Source of the DNA: Struthio camelus
Lineage: Eukaryota > Chordata > Aves > Struthioniformes > Struthionidae
Direction of reading: 5' to 3'
Assembly (NCBI RefSeq): GCF_040807025.1
Contig: NC_090943.1
Coordinates: 24,395,213 to 24,459,212 of the forward strand
Length of the DNA stretch: 64,000 nucleotides
A program made the translations under genes and the position numbers. The notes beneath the pieces are model-generated. The model was not told the DNA's origin, did no database searches, and saw only the letters and a program-made list of their open reading frames with translations. Below are positions 36,901 through 46,999 of this stretch, piece after piece (within the stretch, counting starts at the first letter, position 1; every line of letters starts with the position of its first letter).

Positions 36901-39039
36901 GAAGCCACCTTTTTCTTCTGTTTGTACAATGCCAAGGACAGGGATGTGTAAATCATAATGGGTCTTCTTAGTTACGCAAGATTGCTACTGCAAGATTGAT
37001 GACAATTACATAGTCAGTCTTTCCAAGAAGGAGGATTACACTTGTTATCAGGCTGCATGAAGAGAGTAATGGAATAGTGCCTGCTGTTCCCATACTGCAT
37101 AAAATGTCTAAAATTGCCCTCTCCGTGGCCATTATTTTCTTATTTAACATACATACAATTTTACACACGTAATAACATTCCAAATCATTCCAAAAGCAAT
37201 GAGATCCTCCTTTAGTTTCACTTGTGATTATGCCACTAGCAAAAGCACTTCTCAATCATTTGCGTATGCGGCTAAGAAAGTGACATGTAACTTTAAATCA
37301 GCAATGCACAGAGTAAAACGTGTCTTCACCCAGAATGGGATGAGTTAAGTCTCCGAAAAACAACATCTTTCAAGATCACCCAGGATTTTCTATGTTTTCG
37401 TATCTCTAATTCCTCTTCCTAATATAGCAGCACACCTAGCTACATGGGGAGCATAAGCTTTTTCAAATATCTGGTGTGCTCTTTCCACACAACAGAGAAA
37501 GAGAATATGTAGAAAGCCAAACTGTGATGCTAGTCCTTTCCTTTCCAGGGAACCAAGTTCAGGCTTTGTCTGGCTCAGCAGTTAAAGCTTTCAGGAAAGC
37601 GGGGGTAGAGCATAGGGTTAGGGTTCACATTTAGACATCTGTTGCTCTACACTCTTCCTTCCAATAATATGCTTTCATAAGCACCAAATTTACACAAAAT
37701 TAAAAAAAAAACACCCTGAAATCCCTGCCAACCAATAATAATGAATGTCAGTATTTTGATACATGAAGCAGCTGGTATCTCTTACCGATATTTCATTAGT
37801 AATATGAATACTAGTTATAAATATTTCTGTGTACTTTTGGAATTTACAGTTGGAAGGCTTGACTGGAGACAATTTGTTAAGCGCTAGCATTTTCTGACAT
37901 ACTCTGAACACCTCTTGAAGCAGCGGGTAGGCAAGGTGCTATGGAAATGCCTGGGCTCATATTACAAGCAAGATCCCAGCAGTGACTGTAACTAAGATTC
38001 ACTGTTCCTTCCAATTTTTAGCTCCTCTCTTTGGTTGCTTGTATCTTTGCAAAGCTGTAAGTGTTCTGTCTTTGACTTTCTATTTGGAAGCTGAATGTGG
38101 TTTTGAAAAATTCAGCCACAAACTGTTTCCAGAAAAGTAGCTATGAAGCTGATCCTGCGCATGAGTTAATGCATTGGAGAGACTTAAAAGTTTTAATGCC
38201 CCAAACAAGAGCTTGGGGGGGGCCAGAATGCTCAATTAAAATCTGTCAAGTTTTTGCTCAAATCTATTTTTTGAAAATTCAGTTGGCATGAGCTCAGCAG
38301 AGGCTTATTAAAATTTAATTTCTAAATTACCTGACAGTTTCAATCACAACGTACATACTCTAGCATATGTGAGTAAACTGGGAGCTAGCAGATGGGAGAG
38401 AAATGAGACTAAGAGAAGAGGTGAAGGAAAGAAATTGAGGCTGAATGGGAAAGAGTGTAATTTAGTGATGAGATGTGGACTTGCCTGGGAAAAGGTTCAG
38501 AGCCAGAAGGCGGTGTTCAGCAGAGGCTGAACTCCCGTGAGGAAACCACCCTGGGGTAAAACCCCCAAACCTGGAGACTGGGACTGTCTACGTGAGGAGA
38601 CTAAGACAGTCACAGCTCCTGGGGCAGATTCACCTACAACGCTGCGATCCCCCATGCTATCAGTTAAATACACAACATAACCCTCTCTGATCCCTGGTCA
38701 ACACAGAAAAGTAATGGTCTTACAGTACTTGCACAGATTTTTTTATTTGGATTTTCATTTTCCTTTTACCAGGACAGTTATGTAGCTATTTCACTGTATC
38801 TTAAAAATAGAACTGAAAGAAGAAATCACTTCTGCTGTTATCTCTCTCTTCACAGCAATCAGCATACATGATGGAGAAATGCTACTCCCTGGCCCCTGTT
38901 CCCCCTCTTCCAGGTTTGCAATCTGACCATGAAAAGCAGCATGCCACCTGTTATATCTTGAAAACTAATGCAGAGGTGTTAGAAATACTGTCATAATTGT
39001 TTAAGAAAACTGCTAGCATTTCCAGAAGGAGAGAGGAAC
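33986..39039. other. Unique sequence, no gene seen
   Basis: Single-copy DNA. A GC-rich patch with a GCGCGGCGCCG core lies at 36240-36300, where ORFs occur in several frames on both strands. An 8-base G run lies at 38215-38222. The two adjacent TTAGGG units at 37613-37625 are too few for an interstitial telomere. No exon or RNA gene recognised. Confidence 0.5.
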
Positions 39040-39370
39040 AGCAGGAGTTTTTTTAATGCAAGTTTAATTATAATAGCCAAGGAGCTCAGCATAGGCAGAG
39101 CATAAGTCATAGCTCCCTGTTTATGATACACCTGCCAGGAGGAATTTCAGATTCGTTAAGATATGTGTCTAATAACTGGTGTCACTCCCTAAAGGCACAA
39201 GCCTTCTGCTTTATATCCTTTTCTACTTGAACTTGCTCACTTTCTATTGGACTATGAAAACACATAGCAACAAATCCTTTGAAATTAATAACTTATACAA
39301 TGAAGTAAGATTAATGCAATGCTTTCTAAAACAGCTTAATCAGTGACAAGGCTAAATGCTGCAGTTCACA
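39040..39370. promoter_or_regulatory. Candidate conserved non-coding element
   Basis: Complex AT-rich sequence without repeats or ORFs, with dense homeobox-like cores (TTTAATTATAAT, GATTAATGC, GCTTAATC) and a CACCTG E-box. Call based on texture only. Confidence 0.25.
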
Positions 39371-40624
39371 AGTTCTGGACCTGGAAATTCACAAAATAAA
39401 TCATTTCTGTTTACTCATGCTGGGTTTATGCAACTCACACAGTAACTATAACCTTCAACAGATACACAAAGATTCAATGAAAGTGGAACAAAAGAGCCAA
39501 CAGATGGCACTGCGTGTGATTCTTTAACAGTGTTCACTAGTTTGGGGGGGAGAGGGTGCATTAAATTATGTAATTTTTCAGGAGTATCTCAGAATGCATC
39601 AACAATACTCAATTCACTATGTGATACAATGTTTTTTCATGCCCATGAGTAGCATGTCTAAAATTTTCAAGGCCAGTTTTAGCACAGCTATAATAGCCTG
39701 AATGGAGCCTCAAATGTTTTTATATCTAGAACCTGGGTTTTTTTTGCTCTCGGCTTTTTCACTGACTATCAAGACTATTCCAGGAACACCTCCCAGGCAT
39801 GTTATTGTCGAACGTCTGGTGGGTGTGTGATAGTCCTCAGCTGTGACTGTTATTATTGTAGGAGTGCTGGGCAGCAGTTTTCGACTGTGTGCCAGTCTTC
39901 AGATCTGATGCTAAACTTAGGTGCCTGCTATCAGTGGTACTATTCCCTTGAGTAGTACTTGCAGGATTAGGTATTACCCACTCAACGCTACACAAATGAC
40001 GCTGTTGCTGCACAGCTCTGGAACTGCGCTCCGAAATCCCATGGTGCTTTTGCTCGATTTTAACCCTATTCTAAATCATGATGACCATCTTTTACTAACA
40101 TACTGGTGGTGCAAGTCACAGCTTAGAAAACAATCAGAAGGAAGATCAGCCAAAACTTTGCAAAAAGAAATGATAATTTTACAGCACTTTCACTGTAACG
40201 TGGAAAAAAAAAAAGTTGGAAATGGGTGATTCCTTCCTCAGACCATTTCTGGCAAAACTACACCTCCTGGAGCACACAGGTTCAGAAGAAAGCCAGAGAA
40301 GAATAGTAGACTGGTTGCTTTTCCCTACTTTTATGTTCATCAGTGCTTACCTGCTAAGTTCTCAGGTTCCATTTCCTCATGCTCTCGCTCACTTCTGTTC
40401 AAACATAAAGCGTTCTCTTCAAATACAGAAATTTAATTCCAGCTGTGGACAGGAAGTGTCCTTCTTCTGAGGTCACTGATGGAGCTGTATTGTCTCCTGA
40501 GCAGTAATAAAAATACATTTTAATTTTGTTGCTATTACTTAGATATTGCAATAGCATATATAGTAATGCTATATCTAAGCAAGACACTCCAGGGGCAGTT
40601 TATTTAAACACAAGTGATTAATAA
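39371..40624. other. Unique sequence, no gene seen
   Basis: Nothing recognised beyond a 7-base G run near 39543 and an A run at about 40204-40214. ORFs at 39921-40229 and 40216-40470 have no domain. Confidence 0.5.
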
Positions 40625-40800
40625 ATAACTAAATCCATAATTAGACACCTAAATGAGATATCTAATTTCCAGTAGTGCAGACATAAAATTGTTTCTGTGC
40701 CTTCCTGGAAATCAGACTAGTACTTTTATTTAGGTGTTTAGTTATTAAAAAGACTTCAGATATGCCCAGTTGAAAATGCAGACCCCTGATTTTCCTCCTG
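40625..40800. repeat. Ancient fold-back interspersed repeat
   Basis: Imperfect inverted repeat. The left arm (about 40630-40675) contains ATTAGACACCTAAAT and AATTTCCAG. The right arm (about 40708-40758) contains CCTGGAAATCAG and ATTTAGGTGTTTAGTTA. To the right follows TTGAAAATGCAGACCCC, resembling the 'ttgaaaatctggcccc' phrase that accompanies 'taggtgcctaa' palindromic repeats in reptile and bird genomes. Probably a decayed non-autonomous fold-back element. The family name is not certain. Confidence 0.5.
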
Positions 40801-43684
40801 ACGTTAGAGTGACACGCAACACGAAATGAGGATACTCAGAGGATGGGAGAGAAAAGTGTGTACTGTTTTGTCATTCTGGTGCTACTGCCACTGCCATTTG
40901 CTGGGGGTTGAAAATGCTACCATACCGCAGACTTACACTGTTAGCTGTTCCTCAGGGAAAGAGCCCACTAACAGCAGGAGGGTGCAAAGTAACTGCACAA
41001 TTCAAGTGTCCATGCAGCAAGGGAAGAAGAGCCTTAAGAAAAACTGCAACCGTTTAGCACAGGTCAGCAGTCCTAAGGTTGCAAATCTGAAGAACCCTTT
41101 GCTCTGCTCCTAAACTGAATAGTATTTATGAATACTAAATATGAATACTATTTAAAAATAATAACTGGGTGATTTCTTAACTTATTGATGCAAACAGCCA
41201 GTTGGCAAAAGAAACATGCTTGTACGGTAAATGTTGCAGAAATCCCTATGTTGTTCTCTGATCTACTTTAGTAATCAAAAACTGAACTTCTACTATTTAA
41301 ATACAGATTACATTTCAACAGAGCCAAATGCTAAGCTTTTGCTCATCTCCCTCATTGGCGCAAGAAGACACAAGCATCGTTATCCTCTCACCTGCCCCTT
41401 GGGAGCCTTGCACAAACAGGGAACTTCGACTAGTGCCCTGTTTCTCTCCCCTCGTGGCCTGATACCTTTTTTGCAAGGTTTGCAGGATGGAGAAGTAAAA
41501 ATTTGGGGAGCTGTTGTGAACAAAAGTGAGAGGTGAAGAGAAAGTGATTAAAGTGGGTGAGAGAGCATAAAAGGCAGTGGAAATGAGAGGATGGTCCTTT
41601 CTGGTGGAGTAGGAGGAGGGTGAAACAGAGCATGAAGAGATGGAGGAAAAAAAAGAAAAGGAGTAGTCTGAAATCCTGCCCATATCTCCCTCGTGTGGTG
41701 AACAGCAGCTAATCTTAATGAGAGGTTTTAGTTACTACAGCATGAGCTTAAGGATCAACAGTGAAAAACTGCCATTTTGCACATGTGAAAAGTTAACCAC
41801 AACAGATGACATTGCTGCACTGTGTTCAAAGATAGAACAGTCAGGAAAATGTCAGAGGCAGGCGAAGGAAGGGAACCGCAGGAAACACGGAAAACTGTTC
41901 AGTTTTGTCTGCACTTTTGGTACTTTACCACTTTCATTTGGAAAGTGGTAATGAGAAGACATTTACTTAAAGGCTGATATTTAAAATAACAACTACCAGT
42001 TTTACAAGCATCAACTTGCACCAGTTAATAACTGTGCCAGGAAAATGGGAGGTATTTTTAACAGCCAGCTCCTCAATCTGAAAGCCCTGACATGTGAACA
42101 AGCTACTCCTAGAATAACAAGCTACCAGAAGGCCGTGGCTAAATTCAAAATTGCATAAGTTTAGCTTTAGATTGGGTTAAAATACATTTAATTACATGAA
42201 GCAAAAACTCTATTTGTCCCAATTCATCCACAGATTATATAGAGTTAATCTAGTTTAAAAAAAAAAAAATCTGTTTTTTAACTTTGTTTAAATATGATGA
42301 AGAACAACAGCACCATGTTTGTGCACCTTTGTAAAGCACTTAGACTGCAGGTGAAGTATCAGAGTTTCCTGGCAGTAATAGCTGAGCGGTGGGAGTTCCT
42401 GTGATGGCTAATGGCAAACACACGGGCAGCTCAGCACCCCAGGGGCCAAGGGATGGCTTCCCACAGCCTTCCTCTTCCCCAAACAGTGCGTGTGAACTGT
42501 TGCTGATGGGGCAGATCTTGCTTCTTGCCAGTGGCAGAAGCACTCACACAGCCTTTTCCAATGTTCATGACCAAAGATATGCATTGAAAAATGAGAATAT
42601 TTTTCCTTATTCAGCAAGGTAGCCATGTGTATATTTATTTGGGCTGGGAAGATGGCCATCAGAACCCTAAAAACTAAGTGCTGTAGTAGAGGTAACGGAG
42701 AGCTGCGCATACCCAACGCCTCCTTTCCTACGCTGGCTTTAGGCCGGTAGCTGTATTCAAAATACACAGACGTTTTGCATAGTTAAAAAGCCATAACAGA
42801 GAGATGCAGAAAAGTGTCTGACTTTTTTCATTTTGTTGACTTTTTCACACACAGCATTTTCAGCGGCTGTTTAAGTCTATGAGAAAAACCAAACTCTGCT
42901 TATTAAAAATACGTGTATTTCTGAAGAGATACACATATCCAATATAACCTTCATTATGATGCTTCTAATTAACCAATCTGCTTCACAGTAAAGTATCTAG
43001 CTGTCATCAAAATCAACACTTTTCTGTTATTAATAGATTAAGGAAAGAAAGTTAATTTCTTCAAGCTTCATTTCATTTGGTCTCATTACTTCACAAGCCA
43101 GATGGTAACAGGGCTAGACCTGTCAGCAGTTACTGGGAGGAAGAATACATTCAAGAAGTGCCAAGCTGAAACATGAACAGCATCTGAAAAACTGAATTCT
43201 GAGGTGGCTGTTTACAATTCCCAGGAAGGCACATAGAATTATTCTGCAGAGAGCAGAAGAAATCATGAATTGATCTAATTTTATGTGATTTTTCTCACCT
43301 CTCCCCCTACTGTTCCAGACATTATCTCCAAAATAACAGTGGCATATGCCTCCAGCTGTGAAGGAGGTAGCTCTCCACTCATTTTAGGTGGCCAGCTAAT
43401 TGCCTTTTTCCTTGTGCTGATTTATTTTCCATCTCTTCTGAATTGGCTGAGGTGATGCCAACGTAGAAGAGACACTGCCATCTACATCCAATTTTCTAGA
43501 GATTCTCTTCTTGCCTTATAAATCTTAGGAAAGAGAAAAGCATTTGTCACTCTGATGAGTCAAAATGTGTGGCTGAGGCTCAGGATCACATGACAATAAA
43601 ATTCTGAAGCAGAAGCTCACCTCCTCACTCTGCTTGGATTTACAGCCCAGGACAAAAGGGCTCTCAAGCTAAAATTTAAGGTCT
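40801..43684. other. Unique sequence, no gene seen
   Basis: A GA-rich plus-strand tract at 41520-41665 explains the 122-codon S/F-rich minus-strand ORF (41683-41315). A 13-base A run lies at about 42258-42270. ORFs on both strands around 42340-42770 overlap one another and are not convincing. Confidence 0.5.
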
Positions 43685-43699
43685 CCCCCCCCCCCCCCC
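43685..43699. repeat. Poly(C) 15-mer
   Basis: Fifteen uninterrupted C residues. The complement is a G15 run able to form intermolecular or slipped G-quadruplexes, and it is prone to sequencing error. Confidence 0.95.
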
Positions 43700-43914
43700 T
43701 TGGAAATAAATTCAAGAATTAGGGCTACTGAAAAAGAATTTCCATTAAAACTTGTGAAAAAAATGAAACTTGTTTTTAAAAACTCTCTCAAAGTTTTGTT
43801 CTTCTTTAGAAAATAATGAAATTCTCAATTTGACCTGAAACTAAAATTTCAAAGGGCTGTCGTCTTGTTTTCTCTCTCCTCGAAACTGTATAAGGGTGGA
43901 AGTTCATGGGAACA

Positions 43915-44400
43915 CAGGTCTGCATCAGGTCACCCTTCCATACTGAGGCAGAACCGTAGATACCAAGGCCTTTCCTGACAGCTCTTCTTTACATCTTCCA
44001 TTGTGGAGAATTCTGCCGTCTCTCTGAGTAGCCCGTAACAGTAATTCACTGTCCTTATAATTAGCAAGGTTTTCCTAATGTCAGGCCTAAATGTTTGCTT
44101 CAAATTAAGCCACAGTCATCTTATCCTTCCCCCATGCTGAGTAATTGATTACTACCCTCTTTAGCATACTTTTTATATGTTCTACGACTATTAATGTCTC
44201 CCTTCCCTAAATGCTGTCTTCTGTGTACTGAACAAAAGTTTTATATTCAGTAAGCTTACGTCTTTGAAGTTTCTTTTCATTCTTGTTCTTCTATCCTGGA
44301 TTTTTCCTCAATCCCTTTTCTGGGCTTTTCACAGTTTACCAGTGCACCTCTATAGATCTTTTTTCAATTTGTTCACAGTTCCAAGTCTAAAACTAATTTT
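43915..44400 (-). mobile_element. Ancient L3/CR1-like LINE, 3' part
   Basis: Antisense old CR1-clade tail. On the plus strand it runs through 'ACTGAGGCAGAACC', 'CCTTTCCTGACAG', a degraded 'GGAGATTCTACAACCTCTC' region and 'CTTATAATTAGCAAGGTTTTCCTAATGTC'. It continues with 'CCTAAATGTTTGCTTCAAATTAAGCC' and 'TTTTTTCAATTTGTTCACAG' (diagnostic phrases only). The order matches the reverse complement of the family's 3' UTR and ORF2 end. Heavily diverged, non-coding. Confidence 0.75.
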
Positions 44401-45439
44401 AAGCAAACTGGAATATTTTTTAAATTGAAACATTTTACTGTCCTAAAAGAAAATTAAGATCTCAGTAATTTTCTAAGCATAAATGTGGAAACTGAAATAT
44501 TTTGTGAAAGATTACAGTAAAAAGGCTCTGAATGAGAACAGGGCATAAATGTGCCCTTTTGTGGGGAGACTTATGAATAAAATCATCTATTCCAGTCCTC
44601 CTTTTTTGCTATTTGTTTTGTTGCAAGGAGGTCAAGATATTATTTCCTTGATTATGTTGTGGAAAAACCCGAGAAGCATTTGAGGTGTTCCCGGAGCACC
44701 GTGGGAGCCGGGTAAGCGCAGGTGGGACCCTCCTGGCCCGTCTTTTTAAGCGTTCAGCACAGGCAGGAGCAGCCACAGCCATCAGGAGCTGCTATGAGCT
44801 GGGGAACTGATAAAGGCAAAATTAATGGCAGATACAGATAAAAAACGATCTTTTAGATCTAATTATAGAGTCTGATCATAGAGTTTAAATATAAAAGGCT
44901 TTCACACAAACTCATGTATATGATAGGCTTATGTAATTAGATATTGTAGAAGACTTAGATTAATAGTAATGAAGGCCTTTTTAGAAAGGCCAGCTAAAAT
45001 TGCCAAGAAAAAAAAATGAGAGAGGAAGAATAGAGGTACTGATGAGGAATCTATCCCCCCTTAAAAAAAAAAAAAATGTCCTGTCCTTCATCTAGCTAAT
45101 ACTGAGGGAGGGGAAAAAAAGTACTAGTATCAAAATGGTGATCTGCCAAGATAAAAATAATAAATTCTATAGTTTTTAGGAAACAAAATGAGCTCCATCT
45201 GGTACTCCATATAGTGAAAAATATCTATTTGTGCCACTGTGGACAAAAAGAAGTTGGTCCTGAAAGTCTGTTTTACATTTATAAGGCCTTCACCAAACAG
45301 TATATTTTCTCATTAAGACCAAGGCATTTGTTACAACTGAACTCACTCGAATTACTTACCTACATGGCAGAGACTCTGTAGCTAGGGAAGGATGGATGAG
45401 CAAATGCAAGAAGTGCCAGGCTTAGGGGATCCAGACCTC
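44401..45439. other. Spacer between old LINE fragments
   Basis: A short GC-rich patch lies at 44670-44740 and an A-run at about 45064-45076. 'TCATCTATTCCAGTCCTCC' near 44583-44601 resembles the CR1 3' tail in reverse but is too short to call. No gene seen. Confidence 0.5.
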
Positions 45440-45936
45440 TCAGTCTTTGCCATAAAAAACACAGAACTGGAAGATTCTCCAAGGTTCATACAGTCTGTTC
45501 ATCATCCCAAAGACAAAATCAGTAATAGCCATGTCAGTCCTGAGAAAGGCTAGTTTAATTTGTTCTTAGAGGCCTCCAATGGCAGAGATTTTGCAGCTTT
45601 CCTTGGCAATCTATTTCATTCCAACTCTAACCACTAGATAAATTTTTTAACATTTATGATGAAGCTTTTTGCTGCAGTTTAAGTCCATTTCTTTTCCTAA
45701 AAACTCCTGCTTAGATTTCTCTCTTCTTTGCTGCAGTCATGTTGAGGGCATTTATTTATTCCCTCATTGTTTGCTTTAGACAACCCCTGTTCCTTTGCTC
45801 TTTCCATGTATATCACATTTTATAGACATTGATCTTCTCTGGATCATCTGTAGTTGATCCACATCTTTCTTTCAATATGCTGTCTAAAACTAGACACAAT
45901 ACACCACAGAAGACCTCACCAAGGCTCAGAACAGTT
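45440..45936 (-). mobile_element. Ancient L3/CR1-like LINE, part 1
   Basis: Antisense tail of an old CR1-clade LINE. Plus-strand phrases in order: 'ACAGAACTGGAAG', 'CTAGTTTAATTTGTTCTTAGAGGCCTCCAATGG', 'CTTGGCAATCTATTTCA', 'TTGCTGCAGTTTAAGTCCATTTCTT', 'CTCTGGATCATCTGTAGTTGATCCACATCTTTC' and 'AAACTAGACACAATACACCACAGAAGACCTCACCAAGGC' (ends quoted only as needed). The alignment order is continuous, and it resumes after the foreign piece at 45941-46018. Confidence 0.82.
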
Positions 45937-45940
45937 GAAG

Positions 45941-46018
45941 GTTTGCCTCCTCTAAGCAGGATGTTGGAGTAGAGACCTCCTCCCAACCTGGCTTATTCTA
46001 CAGTTCTATGACTCTGTG
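45941..46018 (+). mobile_element. Short CR1 3' tail nested in older LINE
   Basis: The last 78 or so bases of an avian-type CR1, opposite in orientation to its host. It shows AAGCAGGATGTTGGAGTAGA, GACCTCCTCCCAACCTGG and the terminal octamer pair ATTCTACAG/TTCTATGACTCTGTG. Being inside the L3/CR1-like copy, it must be the younger insertion. Very short 5'-truncated tails like this are common for CR1. Confidence 0.8.
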
Positions 46019-46160
46019 TTTTCCTCCAGTTATGTTCCTATTTTTAAACCCTTGTATGCTGTTTATGTATTACACAATAAAATGACATTTCTTATTCACA
46101 CTCATCTTGTGATCTACGTCTAAAGTTAGCTCTAACTTGTTCTTCTCATGGTTGCATTTC
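46019..46160 (-). mobile_element. Ancient L3/CR1-like LINE, part 2
   Basis: Continuation of the element at 45440-45936 beyond the nested CR1. It contains CTTATTCACACTCATCTTGT directly followed by GATCTAC, which is the expected next segment of the family in antisense. Upstream a decayed 'GCTGTTTATGTATTACAC' region fits the 'gcaactgcatcacattg' position. The right end is approximate because the SINE-like element follows closely. Confidence 0.65.
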
Positions 46161-46169
46161 TTTGAAATG

Positions 46170-46385
46170 TAATGCTTGGTGGTAAGGCTAGTTCAGTCAG
46201 GGCTTTAACTTCAGGAGATCTGGGCTATATGTTTAACTTTAAAGTAGACTGAATTCCTCCCCTGAGGCAAGTCACTTGTCCTCTAAATGCCTCATTTCCT
46301 TAAAAAATGATATTATGATTTTCTTTTGCTCTTACAGGATGAACTAAGAAGAAAATCATTAACAAATGCAGAATTTGCTATTTTT
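46170..46385 (+). mobile_element. MIR/CORE-SINE-like element
   Basis: Old SINE in sense orientation. The head (about 46180-46235) resembles 'gttcagagggctttaa..ggagatctggg'. The core has GAGGCAAGTCACTTGTCCTC followed by TAAATGCCTCATTTCCTTAA and an AAAATGATATTATGAT stretch (standing for 'aaaatggggataat'). The tail 'TTACAGGATGAACTAAGAAG' stands for the 'gttgtgaggattaaatgag' part. The ordered match over some 200 bases makes a chance resemblance unlikely. It could be assigned to MIR or to a related archosaur CORE-SINE. Confidence 0.7.
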
Positions 46386-46999
46386 TCTTCTGTGAGGAGA
46401 GCAAGAGAATTCAGCAACAGATAGTGCAAAAGGTGACTCAGGCGGCTGCATTAGCCTTGCATTCTCTCTCCGGCGGGGAATTTCCAGCTAGTTAATATTG
46501 TCCCCAAAACAAACACCATTTAGCTGGACATTTGATGGCAAACATTTGAATTTAGCCTTAGGAGTAAAGAAAAAGGTCTGCATTCAAGATTTTCCATTTC
46601 AAAAGGAAATATTTTAACTAAGAGAACTACTTAAGAAAGTTGACAGAACACAAAACCATGAGGAATGTAAAATGCGTTTCATATTTCTCTGTGTCTCTGA
46701 CACAAAAATGTCTAGAATATGTATACCAACTTAGAGGAAAAATGCTTGAAGAGAAAGGCTGCAGACCTAACTGAGATGGATAATCATCACCTGAAAGGAA
46801 ATACTAGGACTAAGCAAAACGATGATTAGAAAAGGAAAAAAGAAGTGGTTAGTAAACAAAACTAAGGTACTGGAAGTTATTGAGTTAGAATGAGAATCAC
46901 CAAAAAGTACAACAGATTTAGATCTGCCAAAGAAAATGGAGAAAAATAGCAAAGAACTCATATAATTAAAAAAAAAAAAAGTAGCTGGCTGCAACGCAT
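46386..46999. other. Spacer, possibly old LINE linker
   Basis: A-rich, with a 13-base A run at about 46968-46980. The purine-rich 46770-47000 part may be the decayed region between endonuclease and RT of the LINE that follows, but no diagnostic phrase is clear. Confidence 0.4.

Noticed and set aside
37613..37625. Telomere-like TAGGGTTAGGGTT
   Set aside because: Only two units. Chance level, not an interstitial telomere array.
41315..41683. 122-codon S/F-rich minus-strand ORF
   Set aside because: Explained by the GA-rich plus-strand tract (41520-41665), i.e. composition rather than coding.
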